Below, one piece after another: positions 8,577 through 17,571 of a DNA stretch of 64,000 bases (position 1 is the stretch's first letter; every line of letters begins with the position of its first letter). Source of the DNA: Skermanella sp. TT6 (GTDB taxonomy: Bacteria; Pseudomonadota; Alphaproteobacteria; Azospirillales; Azospirillaceae); NCBI RefSeq assembly GCF_016653635.2, contig NZ_CP067420.1:1805501-1869500 (forward strand), written 5' to 3'. The position numbers and the translations under genes were made by a program. Below the pieces are notes generated by a model that saw nothing but the letters and a program-made list of their open reading frames with translations, made no database searches and was not told where the DNA came from.

Positions 8577-9164
8577 ATGTCGTCGGTGGGGTACTACGAC
8601 GAGAACGCTGACCGATTTTTCCGAGATACGGTCACCGCAGACATGACTGCCCTTCAGCACCGCTTTGCGAAGCTTCTTCCGGTAGGCGGCCGCGTGCTCG
8701 ACGCCGGCTGCGGATCTGGCCGGGATGCGAAGGCGTTTGCCGCGATGTGCTTTGACGTGGTGGCGTTCGACGCGTCCGCTGAGATGGTCAGGAGAGCTCA
8801 GATCCACACAGGGCTCGAAGTCCTCCAAATGACCTTCGCCGAGGTGTTTTGGCAAGGGGAGTTCGACGGAATCTGGGCCAGCGCGTCACTCTTGCACGTG
8901 CCCAGAACGCAGATGGTGGAGATCTGCCGCCGCCTACGAGACGCGCTCGTGCCGAGCGGTGTACTCTATTTCTCGTTCAAGCACGGCACCTCGGAGCGAT
9001 TCGTGGACGGTCGGACTTTCATCGACATGGATGAGTCCTTTGTGCCCGACCTCGTCGCCCAGGTCACCGACCTTTCAATGATCGAGTTGTGGATGACAGC
9101 GGATGTGCGCCCTAGGCGTGATGCGGAAGCTTGGGTGAGCTGTTTGGCCCAGCGCAATGCATGA
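8577..9164 (+). CDS. Class I SAM-dependent methyltransferase
   Basis: The 195-residue protein has a Rossmann methyltransferase fold. Motif I is VLDAGCGSGRDAKAF (about residues 40-54), the acidic end of strand 2 is VVAFDAS, and a post-motif block reads GIWASASLLHV. It resembles TehB-like small-molecule methyltransferases more than DNA methyltransferases, because no NPPY/DPPY motif is visible. Its ATG overlaps the stop of the split HNH gene, so the two were one operon. With the HNH gene interrupted, translation may now depend on downstream initiation. The substrate is unknown. Confidence 0.82.
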   Translation: MSSVGYYDENADRFFRDTVTADMTALQHRFAKLLPVGGRVLDAGCGSGRDAKAFAAMCFDVVAFDASAEMVRRAQIHTGLEVLQMTFAEVFWQGEFDGIWASASLLHVPRTQMVEICRRLRDALVPSGVLYFSFKHGTSERFVDGRTFIDMDESFVPDLVAQVTDLSMIELWMTADVRPRRDAEAWVSCLAQRNA

Positions 9165-9183
9165 GGTTTACGAGTACGGCTAG

Positions 9184-9576
9184 GTTCTTCGGACGCCGCT
9201 CATCGGATCCAAATCTTCTACTGCAGCCTGCGATACCAACGGCGAGAACAAGTCGACGCTGATTGATGGCCTCGAGCAGTTCGTGATTAAGCCTGCCTTG
9301 CGCGAGGTCAACGCCTTCAGCAGCTATCACGTGCAGCTGGAACGGGTCCTTGTAGGCAAGCGGGTAGAGAGGGTTATTCTCACCTGGGTCGGCAAGGAGA
9401 ACGCCGAACTCAAGGAGACCTACAAGCTCATCGGCGGGCACTCCGCAGTCAGGGCAGCGGCGTACCGGGGGCGGAAGACGGAGGTGATCCAGACACCCTC
9501 GCAAGCGGAACCGTCCGTCAGGAAGCTGGACGGGGATGATGCCCCCTTCAGCGGCTTGGACGAGTTGCCGCTATGA
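9184..9576 (+). pseudogene. C-terminal fragment of a plasmid replication initiator (Rep_3-like)
   Basis: The frame from 9184 encodes a stretch with FVIKPALREVNAFS followed by HVQLERVLVGKRVERV. This matches the C-terminal winged-helix style of Rep_3/RepB-family initiators, in which a helix with PA..EIN precedes a beta-hairpin with GRKV. No N-terminal half is present and the frame is closed by a stop at 9181. It looks like a plasmid-derived scrap in the island. The identification rests on motif memory and is moderate. Confidence 0.5.
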
Positions 9577-9911
9577 ACGGTGAACACCAGCGGGAGCAGC
9601 TGGATAAGGCCAAGGCGGGCCTGCAGGAAGGGGGCAAATCCATCACCCCTGGCCGCGTGGTGGCGGCGCTGGCGTTCGGGTTTTGGAAGGCCATGCTCAA
9701 CAAGCAGTACGAAAACCTTTGACAAACCGTCTTGCACAAGGCAACCCGGCGGAAAGACGGCAAGGAGGTGACGCGCAAAGCGCTGGCAGAGGGCCGTGAG
9801 GTGATGTCACTTCCGCCGCGTGAAATTCTGGATCGTGCCGTGAAAGCTTACCGTCAGTGGAAGGTCGCACAGTCAGAGCGTGTGAGTTTTTGCGATTTCA
9901 GCCTGAATTGA
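9573..9911 (+). pseudogene. Abi-like gene fragment with an in-frame stop
   Basis: The frame starts with an ATG overlapping the stop of the Rep fragment. It encodes GRVVAALAFGFWKAML followed by NKQYENL, a pattern typical of Abi_2-type abortive infection proteins. A TGA at 9720-9722 stands where the family would have Trp (YENL-W). The frame continues after it for about 60 codons in good order and stops at 9909. The most likely reading is a decayed gene with a Trp-to-stop change, possibly already truncated at its N-terminus. Confidence 0.45.
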
Positions 9912-10168
9912 CTTAGCGGATTTGGACCGCGTGGCGTGTCGATGACGCCCATCGGCGGACGCGGAACCTTCATTCCAAACGATATTCGGTGGGTGGTTGG
10001 GCGCTCCTTCTCCTGGCTTGCTCGCTACCACCGATTGAATACCATCTTTGAGTGGACAAAGGAGCACCTCATCTCTTCATCGAGATCGCCTTCATCTCGA
10101 TCCTCTCCCAGCAGCTGGCGCGGCTTACAACCAAGGAAATCAGCGCATGACGTCTATAAACAGGTTCT
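9912..10168 (+). mobile_element. 3' remnant of an IS5-type element
   Basis: The region encodes the C-terminal block of an IS5-type transposase (RWVVGRSFSWLARYHRLN, then EHLI). It is followed after a frameshift near 10075 by IEIAFISILSQQLARL and a stop at 10148-10150. Just beyond it, TATAAACAGGTTCTTA looks like the right terminal repeat. The 5' part is missing. The element appears to have landed in hsdR. Confidence 0.6.
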
Positions 10169-10273
10169 TATGCTATCCTGGCGGATAAGGGTGGCATGCA
10201 AAAGGCGTGGAGCCTATTCGGCGCGCAACTGGATGAGCTGATGAACGAGATGAATGTGGGATTGGTGCCGTGA
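10169..10273 (+). pseudogene. 3' end of a type I restriction hsdR gene
   Basis: Thirty-four codons remain, ending in a KAWSLFGAQLDELMNEMN-type tail. This resembles the common HsdR C-terminus (LFG..L..LL.ELNE.L). The rest was lost to the IS remnant on the left. The TGA overlaps the GTG start of the hsdS fragment, consistent with one former hsd operon. Confidence 0.5.
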
Positions 10274-10477
10274 GCGGTGAAAATTCCGATCTCTTGGTAA
10301 CGTTGGGCGAAGTTGCTTATGAAGCTGTCGATCAATCTGGCCCTAACGGTGATTTCATATATGTAGATATCGGCAGCATCGATCGGGAAACCAAGAGAAT
10401 CGTCAATGCCAAGACGCTTCCGGCTGCCGACGCACCTACTCGGGCTAAGCAGGTACTCCGCGCCGGCGACGTCCTAG
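10270..10477 (+). pseudogene. hsdS: 5' fragment of a type I specificity gene hsdS
   Basis: About 69 codons remain. The sequence FIYVDIGSIDRETKRIVNA and then ADAPTRAKQVLRAGDVL is typical of the first target-recognition domain of HsdS. It stops at the left end of an IS1182/IS5-like element. What follows on the other side of that element is not HsdS. The locus has therefore lost most of its specificity subunit and cannot target DNA by itself. Confidence 0.8.
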
Positions 10478-11783
10478 CAGGACGCGGAAAAACGGGCCTT
10501 CGCAGCGCTCTTGCCTCCGCTGAGGCTTGAAGAGGGCGCTTAGGACGCCCGTTTTGGACGAGATGGAGCGGTTTGCCTCGATCCGGGGCTCCCGGCGCCG
10601 CCGTTCAGGCGAACTCCGGGCGTGGTTATGCCGCAGCCAGCAGCTTGGGCAGGCGGATCAGGTTGTAGGCCGCGGCGGTCAGCGTGAACATCCAACCGAC
10701 ACGGGCCGTGCCGCGATGACGCGTTTTGCGCAAGCCGGCTCCCTTGATCCAGCCGAACACCTCTTCGATCCGCTTGCGGATACGCAGGCTGACGGCGTAG
10801 CCGGGGTGGCGGGTGGTCCGGCCGTCGATCGCCGAGCGTCGGTTGTTCGTGTTCTGGGCGACGTGCGGGGCCGCGCCCAACTCGCGCATGTTCGCCACGA
10901 AATCCCTGGTGTCGTAGGCCTTGTCGGCCCCGACCGTGATGCGGTGGCGGCCCGGAATGGCCTCGACCATGGCCACCGCCGCCTCGCGCTCGGCCAAGCC
11001 GGTGGCCGCCGTCAGCCGGACATCCACCACCAGGGCGTGGCGGTTCTCCATCAGCGCATGGCCCATGAAGGCCAGCTTCGCCGGCTGCCCGTTGCCCTTG
11101 CGGTACAGCCGCGCCTCGGGATCGGTAGTCGAGGCGTGGGTCTCGTTGGAGCGCTTCTCGCCATGGAAGTCGCGTTCGCCGTTGCGTCCCGGCCCCGGCG
11201 GCTCGCCGCTGCCGTCCTTGGGCCGGAAGCTCTTCACCGAGGCCCACGCTTCAATCAGCGTGCCGTCCACCGAGAAATGCTCGTCCGACAGCAGCGTTTT
11301 GACCCGCGGCTGATCCAGCACGGTGGCCAGGAACTTGGCCGCCACATCGCCGGCCAGCAGCCGTTCACGGTTCTTGGTGAACACCGTCACGTCCCACACC
11401 GGCGCGTCCATCGACAGGCCGACGAACCAGCGGAACAGCAGGTTGTAATCGAGCTGTTCCATCAGCTGACGCTCCGAGCGCACCGAGTAGAAGGCCTGCA
11501 GCAGCAGCGCCCGCAGCAGCTTCTCCGGCGGGATCGATGGTCGCCCAATCCTGGAGTACAGCCCCTCGAAGGCCGGCGACATCACCTCCAGCGCCTCGTC
11601 CACGATGGCCCGGATCGGCCGCAACGGATGGCTCGCCGGAACCCGCGCTTCACAGCTCAGGTAGCTGAACAGACCCTCGCTGCGTTCGTCCAATCCCCGC
11701 ATCGTCCCCTCGCCGGCCGCAGTCTCCACCACCGTAGAGAATCACGACCGGCAGGCCGTGCACAGCCCTTTTTCCGCAGCCTG
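10478..11783 (-). mobile_element. Complete IS5/IS1182-like insertion sequence
   Basis: The 1306-base element has imperfect terminal repeats (CAGGACGCGGAAAAACGGG on the left, CAGGCTGCGGAAAAAGGG on the right, read inward). CTAG is on both sides (10474-10477 and 11784-11787). One transposase gene fills it on the minus strand. A diverged remnant of the same kind of element lies at 55233-55412. Confidence 0.82.
10626..11732 (-). CDS. Transposase of the IS5/IS1182-like element
   Basis: The product is about 358-368 residues, depending on the start (ATG 11732 or 11702). It has the conserved N-terminal block SRIGRPSIPPEKLLRALLLQ. The DDE core is visible as HFSVDGTLIEAW, TVGADKAYDT and RKRIEEVFGWIKGAG. 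The frame is intact, so the element may still be active. Confidence 0.9.
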   Translation of the reverse strand: MVETAAGEGTMRGLDERSEGLFSYLSCEARVPASHPLRPIRAIVDEALEVMSPAFEGLYSRIGRPSIPPEKLLRALLLQAFYSVRSERQLMEQLDYNLLFRWFVGLSMDAPVWDVTVFTKNRERLLAGDVAAKFLATVLDQPRVKTLLSDEHFSVDGTLIEAWASVKSFRPKDGSGEPPGPGRNGERDFHGEKRSNETHASTTDPEARLYRKGNGQPAKLAFMGHALMENRHALVVDVRLTAATGLAEREAAVAMVEAIPGRHRITVGADKAYDTRDFVANMRELGAAPHVAQNTNNRRSAIDGRTTRHPGYAVSLRIRKRIEEVFGWIKGAGLRKTRHRGTARVGWMFTLTAAAYNLIRLPKLLAAA

Positions 11784-11787
11784 CTAG

Positions 11788-12557
11788 AGCATCCTCCTCA
11801 TCTGCCTGAAAGTTGGAACAGGATCTACGTCGGCAGGGTCGCAGGGTTGGCAGGGCAGGGCACTCATGCACTTCGGGCTGTGTACCTCAAGAAGCACGCC
11901 AGCTGGAAAGTGCTAAAGAGGTGGCTTTCAGACGTAAGCGGCGGCAAGTGCTGGTACTGCGAGGCAAAGCACACCCGCGCGCCCCTCGACGTGGACCACT
12001 TTCGACCCAAACTTGGAATTACCGTCGATGGAAGCAAGCTGGCGGGTGACACTGGCTATTACTGGATCGCCTATGAATGGTGGAATTTCCGGCTTTCGTG
12101 CCAGCGTTGCAATAGGCCTGAAACTGATGTTGGCGGCACGGTGCATGGAAAGGCGGAGGAATTTCCCCTTCAGGATGAGGGTGCCCGTTGCACCGTGCCA
12201 GGAGCGTCCTTAGCTACTGAAGTCCCTCGATTGCTGGACCCTTGCATCGAAGAAGATTGCCACCTTTTAGCCCACGGTATTGACGGTGAGGTAAAGCCCG
12301 CGGCGCCGGCTGGGACATGGGAATTCGAGCGGGCTCAGTATACGATCAAGCAACTCGGCTTCAATGCTTTCAACTCACCTGAGAGCAAAAAGAAATGCTG
12401 GCGTCTTTTGGATGATCTTATTCGTCTTGCCGGCAATCATCCTGACGTGGCCGCCCAAATAGAACTTCACATGTCTCGGCATCATGAATATTCGAGCTTT
12501 TTCCGGTCGGCCATCGGGACACACCGGGACAAACCATGGGTGGATGCACTGCTATGA
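11788..12557 (+). CDS. HNH endonuclease, 5' end altered by IS insertion
   Basis: The protein has a CWYCEAK zinc knuckle, then a DVDHFRPK block, then NFRLSCQRCNRP, the usual order of HNH nucleases related to PtuB/TIGR02646-type defence nucleases. About 250 codons are open, and the frame runs in from the IS without an ATG. TTG near 11847 or GTG at 11880 could serve as starts, and the latter would cut off the conserved N-terminal LPESWNRI region. The stop overlaps hsdM (ATGA), so nuclease and modification subunit were one translational unit. Known relatives often work with an ATPase, but none is left here. Confidence 0.75.
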
Positions 12558-14008
12558 ACACAAGCGCCCTTGTCCAGAAAATCTGGAACTTCTGCCACAC
12601 CCTGCGTGACGACGGAGTGAGCTATGGCGATTATCTGGAACAGCTGACTTATCTGCTGTTCCTGAAGCTGGCGCACGAATATGCGGGAGCGCCCTATTAC
12701 CGCGATACCCAGGTCCCCGAAGGCTATGACTGGGCCAGCCTGCGAACCAAGACGGGTGAGCCGCTGGAGGCGCATTATCTCGCTACGCTGCACAAGCTGA
12801 GCCAAGAGCAGGGCATGCTTGGAGCAATTTTCTTTAAGGCGCAGAACAAGATACAAGATCCGGCAAAGCTATCCCGCCTTGTGCAGCTGATCGATGCTGA
12901 AAGCTGGATCAGCCTTGCTGCCGACACGAAAGGCGACCTATACGAGGGCTTGCTCCAAAAGAATGCGGAAGACACCAAAAGCGGTGCGGGCCAGTATTTT
13001 ACGCCGCGAGCCCTGATCGAGGCTGTGGTGGCCTGCGTCCGTCCTAAGCCGATGAAGATCATAGCTGACCCGGCCTGCGGCACGGGTGGGTTCTTCCTTG
13101 GGGCTTATGCTTGGCTTACTCGCTCAGGAGCCAAACTCGACAAGCGCCAGAAGGAATTCCTCCGTGACAAGACATTCCACGGCAACGAGATCGTTCCTAG
13201 TACACGCCGCATGTGCCTGATGAATTTGTTCCTGCATAATATTGGGGAACTGGACGGTGAGCCGTCGGTAGATCGGTCCGATGCTCTGATTTCCGAACCG
13301 AAGCGCAAGGTGGATTATGTGCTCGCCAACCCGCCCTTCGGGAAAAAGAGCAGCATGACTTTCACCAATGGCGAGGGTGAGGAAGACAAAGATGCTTTGA
13401 CCTATGAACGGCAGGATTTCTGGGAAACCACATCGAACAAGCAGCTGAATTTTCTGCAACACATCGTTAGCATGCTGAAGGTTGACGGTAAGGCGGCCGT
13501 GGTGCTCCCGGACAACGTGCTGTTCGAAGGCGGAGCCGGAGAGAAAATCCGCCGTAAGCTCCTAGAAAACTGTGACGTGCATACGGTCCTGCGCCTGCCT
13601 ACCGGTATCTTCTATGCGCAAGGGGTGAAGGCAAATGTCGTATTTTTCGATGCAAAGCCTAAAGACGGTCATGTCCATACGAAAAACGTGTGGTTCTATG
13701 ACCTGCGCACGAACATGCATTTCACGCTAAAAACTAGGACTCTGAAGCTGGATGATCTGAAGGACTTTATTGCCTGCTACAACCCTGAGAACCGGCATGA
13801 ACGAAGCGAGACGGAGCGCTTCAGGAAATTCAGCTATGCAGAGCTTGTCGCGCGGGACAAGGCTAGTCTCGACATCTTTTGGATTAAGGATTACAGCCTG
13901 CAGAACCTCGATGATCTTCCCGCACCTGACGTCTTGCAACAGGAGATTATTGAGCATCTCGAGGCTGCGTTGACTTCGTTTAGGGATGTGGCCGCAGGAT
14001 TGCGGTAA
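12554..14008 (+). CDS. hsdM: Type I restriction-modification system, DNA methyltransferase subunit
   Basis: HsdM methylates adenine in complex with HsdS. The 484-residue product has an N-terminal helical HsdM_N domain (KIWNFCHTLRDDGVSY onward). Its N6-adenine methyltransferase domain has motif I DPACGTGGFFLGAY and catalytic motif IV NPPFGKKS. QYFTPRALIEA is the family's characteristic block before motif I. The gene seems complete at both ends. Its start overlaps the HNH gene stop. No intact hsdS or hsdR is within reach, so it is either an orphan or depends on subunits elsewhere in the genome. Confidence 0.95.
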   Translation: MNTSALVQKIWNFCHTLRDDGVSYGDYLEQLTYLLFLKLAHEYAGAPYYRDTQVPEGYDWASLRTKTGEPLEAHYLATLHKLSQEQGMLGAIFFKAQNKIQDPAKLSRLVQLIDAESWISLAADTKGDLYEGLLQKNAEDTKSGAGQYFTPRALIEAVVACVRPKPMKIIADPACGTGGFFLGAYAWLTRSGAKLDKRQKEFLRDKTFHGNEIVPSTRRMCLMNLFLHNIGELDGEPSVDRSDALISEPKRKVDYVLANPPFGKKSSMTFTNGEGEEDKDALTYERQDFWETTSNKQLNFLQHIVSMLKVDGKAAVVLPDNVLFEGGAGEKIRRKLLENCDVHTVLRLPTGIFYAQGVKANVVFFDAKPKDGHVHTKNVWFYDLRTNMHFTLKTRTLKLDDLKDFIACYNPENRHERSETERFRKFSYAELVARDKASLDIFWIKDYSLQNLDDLPAPDVLQQEIIEHLEAALTSFRDVAAGLR

Positions 14009-14416
<408 letters not shown>

Positions 14417-14538
14417 CTCGGCCGCCACGGCAATCTTGGCGTAAGCGTCCGGGCAAAGCCGGCTGTTCACAGGAAACATGATATGGGAAGAGCGGGCTTT
14501 CGGAGGCTCCACTGGAGTCCATACGGAGGCTCACAAGG

Positions 14539-14928
14539 ATGCAGCGTGTCGAGATCGTCACCGGGCGGGAGCGCCGCCGGCGGTGGAGCCTGGAGGAGAA
14601 AGCGCGTCTGGCCGGGGAGGCATTTGCGCCTGGGGCGATCGTCTCGCATGTGGCGCGGCGCCACGGCGTTGCCGAGAGCTGCCTTTACGCTTGGCGCAAG
14701 CAGCTGCACGGCGGGGGAATCGGGGACGGGCGCAGCGGGTGCGGCACGGCGCTGTTGATCCCGGTCATGCTCGATGCTCCGCCGGGGCAGGAACCGGAGC
14801 CGCGGTCCGCGGGCATGGCAGCGCGGGCATCGGTCACTTTCTCCGACGGGACGCGCCTGGAGGTCGGAGCCGATTACCCGGCCGGCGCGCTCCAGGCCCT
14901 GGTCGCCGCCCTGAGGAGCCGGTCATGA
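14539..14928 (+). CDS. tnpA: IS66 accessory protein TnpA
   Basis: The 129-residue protein starts with a helix-turn-helix region of the transposase IS3/IS911 type (RRWSLEEKARLAGEAF, then VARRHGVAESCLYAWRKQL). It is the first gene of the IS66 operon and is needed with TnpB for transposition. Its end overlaps tnpB by four bases (ATGA). Confidence 0.92.
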   Translation: MQRVEIVTGRERRRRWSLEEKARLAGEAFAPGAIVSHVARRHGVAESCLYAWRKQLHGGGIGDGRSGCGTALLIPVMLDAPPGQEPEPRSAGMAARASVTFSDGTRLEVGADYPAGALQALVAALRSRS

Positions 14929-15278
14929 TCGCGGTGCCGCAGGGCATGAAGGTCTGGCTGGCGGCCGGGCCGGTAGACATGAGGAAGGGTTTCGACGGGC
15001 TGAGCGCCATCGTCCAGGAGCAGTTGGACAAGGACCCGTTCTCCGGCCATCTCTTCGTCTTCCGGGGCCGGCGCGGGGATTTGCTGAAGGTTCTGGCCTG
15101 GGACGGGCAAGGGCTGTGCCTCTTTTCCAAGCGGCTGGAGAGGGGCCGGTTCGTCTGGCCCAGCCCGGCCGCCGTGCAGGTCCGCCTGTCGCCGGCGGAA
15201 CTGGCGATGCTGCTCGAGGGGATCGACTGGCGCGCCCTGCGCCGGACCGACGAGCCGGCGCCGAGCCGGGCGGCGTGA
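14925..15278 (+). CDS. tnpB: IS66 accessory protein TnpB
   Basis: This 117-residue protein has the IS66 Orf2 signature: GPVDMRKGFDGLSA, then FVFRGRRGDLLKVLAWDG, then LERGRFVWP. The start codon overlaps the end of tnpA. It appears complete and unaltered. Confidence 0.95.
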   Translation: MIAVPQGMKVWLAAGPVDMRKGFDGLSAIVQEQLDKDPFSGHLFVFRGRRGDLLKVLAWDGQGLCLFSKRLERGRFVWPSPAAVQVRLSPAELAMLLEGIDWRALRRTDEPAPSRAA

Positions 15279-15765
15279 GGACGTGCGGCGCCATGACTCA
15301 GGGCGGTCCGCGGCCGGTCCTCCTACACTGGCGCCATGCTGAACACCCCGGCCTCTCCCTTGCCAGACGACGTGACGGCGCTCCGGACCCTGGTCGCGGA
15401 GTTGAACGTCCGGCTGGCCGAGCGGGACCAGGCGGTCACGGCGCGCGATCACATCATCGAGACCCTCAAGGCGCAGTTGGCCACGCTGCGGCGGCGCCAC
15501 TTCGGGCAAAGCTCGGAGCGCCTGGCCGACCAGCTCGAACTGCAGATCGAGGAGTTGGAGCAGTGCCAGGGCGCGACGGCGGTCCCGGCGGCGGCCCCGG
15601 TGGCGGAAGATCCCGGGTCCGGGAAGGCCGGGGCGGAGCGGGCGCGTCCGGTCCGCCGGCCGCTGCCGGCGAACCTGCCCCGTGAAGAGGAGGTGCTGGC
15701 GCCCCCCTACGCCAGATGCCCAAGCTGCCAGGTGGACCTGCACCGGATCGGCGAGGACGTGTCGG

Positions 15766-17571
15766 TGTAAGTGCCGGGTGAATACTGGTCCATCCGCATT
15801 CCCGGTGCAGGGCGAGTGCGCCAGAGGGTGAGGATAACCATATGAGGGGAAACGCTTTTCCCCCGAGAGTGCCGTCTTCTCCGTGTCCAGTTCGTTGCTG
15901 TCCCTGCTGCCCGCCGGTCTCGCGGTTGAGCGGGTCGTCGTCCGCCCTGATCGTGTTGTCGTCGCCGTTCGTGCTCGCGCCGCCACGGCGTCCTGTCCCT
16001 TGTGCCGGCGCCACTCGCGTCGCGTCCACAGCCGCTACATCCGGCATCTTGGGGATCTCCCCTGGCAGGGGAGGATCGGCCATCTCGAGCTTCAGGTCCG
16101 TCGCTTTCGCTGCTCCGCCCCAAGATGCCCGCGCCGGATCTTCGCCGAGCGCCTGCCGGAGGTGGCCCTGCCGAGGGTTCGGCGGACCGTCCGCCTCGCC
16201 GAGGCGCAACGCCGCATCGCCCTACATGCCGGAGGCGAGTCGGGCGCCCGCCTAGCGGACCGCCTCGCCATGCCGGTCAGCGGCGACACCCTGCTGCGCC
16301 TGATCCGGGCGGCTCCCCTCCCGGTGGCACCGACCCCGCGCGTCGTCGGCATCGATGATTGGGCTTGGCGGCGTGGCCGGCGCTACGGCACCCTCATCGT
16401 CGATCTGGAGCGCAGCCGCCCCATCGACCTGCTGCCCGATCGCGACGGAGAAACAGTTGCCGCCTGGCTGAAGGCACACCCCGGCGTGGAGATCGTTGCC
16501 CGAGACCGGGCCGGTGCCTATGCCGACGGCGCCCGGACCGGAGCTCCGGACGCGGTCCAGGTGGCTGACCGTTGGCATCTTCTGCGCAATCTCGGCGACG
16601 CCCTGGCCGGCGTTCTCGACCGGCATCACCGGGCCATCCGCACTGCGACCAAGGCAGCCACGGCGGTGACGACGGTTCCGGTTCCCAACGCTCCGCCGGA
16701 GCCCCGGCCTCTGCCCCGCAGCCAGCAGCGCACGCTGGACAAGCGGGCGGCGCGGCAGGCCCGTTTCGAGGAAGTCGCAGCACTGCACGCCCGCGGCTGG
16801 TCGCAGAGTGCTATCTCCCGCAGCACTGGCCTGGACCGCGCCACGATCCGGACATGGTTGCGGGCGGGCCGGCCTCCGTCGTGGAGCAAACCGGCTTATG
16901 GGAGCACAATCGACCGCCATGCCGAGTACCTGCGGCAACGCTGGGCCGAGGGCTGCACCAACACCGCCCGGCTGTGGCGGGAAATCCGCGACCGGGGCTA
17001 TTCGGGCCGACCCAAGACCGTGCAGGAATGGGTTCGGCGCCGGCTGCGGGGCACCGGTGCCGGGCCTGCCGACCTGGAGTCGTCTACGACCGCCTGGAAG
17101 GCGCCCTCCGGCCGGCGCGCGGCGTGGCTGGTGGTGGCCGATGCCAACGAGATCGACGAGACCGCAGGGAAGTTCGTCGAGGCCCTGCTCGCCGGATCGC
17201 CGGACTTGGCCGTGGTGATCGCGCTGGCGCGGGAGTTTCGCGCGATGGTCCGAGAGAGGCGGGCCGACGGATTGGATCCGTGGCTCGCGGCAGCGCAGGG
17301 AACGGCGCTGACCGGGTTTGCCGGCGGCTTGAAACGGGACTTGGCGGCGGTCCGGGCCGGGTTGTCGCTGTCGTGGAGCAGCGGCCCGGTGGAAGGTCAG
17401 GTCAGTCGACTCAAGACGATCAAGCGTACCATGTGCGGGCGGGCCGGCTTCGACCTGCTGCGCTATCGGGTTCTGGAGGCCGCATGACATCGGAGAAAAT
17501 ATGACGTGGAAATGCACTTGCCGCTTGTGCACCGGGAATGCGGATGGACCAAGCTTCATCCGCCCTTTACA
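15766..17571 (+). mobile_element. ISL3-family element inside IS66 tnpC
   Basis: This element of about 1806 bases has long imperfect terminal repeats. TGTAAGTGCCGGGTGAA on the left matches TGTAAAGGGCGGATGAA on the right, and then a shared TGGTCCATCCGCATTCCCGG follows. GTCGG is on both sides (15761-15765, 17572-17576). ISL3 usually makes an 8-base duplication, so the exact ends may differ by a few bases. Confidence 0.88.
15883..17487 (+). CDS. ISL3-family transposase
   Basis: The 534-residue transposase has the family's N-terminal zinc-ribbon (CPLCRRHSRRVHSRY and later CSAPRCPRRIFAERLP). A middle helix-turn-helix (WSQSAISRSTGLDRATIRTW) and the DDE domain follow (VVGIDDWAWRRGRRYGT, then DRAGAYADGA, then the C-terminal WSSGPVEGQVSRLKTIKR). 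It starts with GTG. The frame is intact. Confidence 0.93.
   Translation: MSSSLLSLLPAGLAVERVVVRPDRVVVAVRARAATASCPLCRRHSRRVHSRYIRHLGDLPWQGRIGHLELQVRRFRCSAPRCPRRIFAERLPEVALPRVRRTVRLAEAQRRIALHAGGESGARLADRLAMPVSGDTLLRLIRAAPLPVAPTPRVVGIDDWAWRRGRRYGTLIVDLERSRPIDLLPDRDGETVAAWLKAHPGVEIVARDRAGAYADGARTGAPDAVQVADRWHLLRNLGDALAGVLDRHHRAIRTATKAATAVTTVPVPNAPPEPRPLPRSQQRTLDKRAARQARFEEVAALHARGWSQSAISRSTGLDRATIRTWLRAGRPPSWSKPAYGSTIDRHAEYLRQRWAEGCTNTARLWREIRDRGYSGRPKTVQEWVRRRLRGTGAGPADLESSTTAWKAPSGRRAAWLVVADANEIDETAGKFVEALLAGSPDLAVVIALAREFRAMVRERRADGLDPWLAAAQGTALTGFAGGLKRDLAAVRAGLSLSWSSGPVEGQVSRLKTIKRTMCGRAGFDLLRYRVLEAA

Larger units (their letters stand above)
6717..8577 (+). pseudogene. HNH endonuclease gene split by an IS5-family element
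   Basis: The 5' part (to 6864) and the 3' part (from 7711) flank an insertion sequence. Removing 6865-7710 plus one CTAG copy restores one open frame of 336 residues from ATG 6717, or 349 from GTG 6678. The N-terminal half is unrecognised but looks conserved in style (RWRAIILFGRNTASFKFAL). The C-terminal half is an HNH nuclease: CFYC, then DIDHFIPH, then a WNLVLACRGCNRG zinc/HNH block (8190-8350). The stop overlaps the start of the methyltransferase gene (TGATG). A nuclease coupled to a methyltransferase behind a tRNA suggests a former defence or restriction module; that role is inferred. Confidence 0.8.

Noticed and set aside
10527-12557. A 676-codon open frame running from the hsdS fragment through the IS into the HNH gene
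   Set aside because: Its first two-thirds is antisense to the IS transposase. Only the last part (from about 11788) has real protein character.
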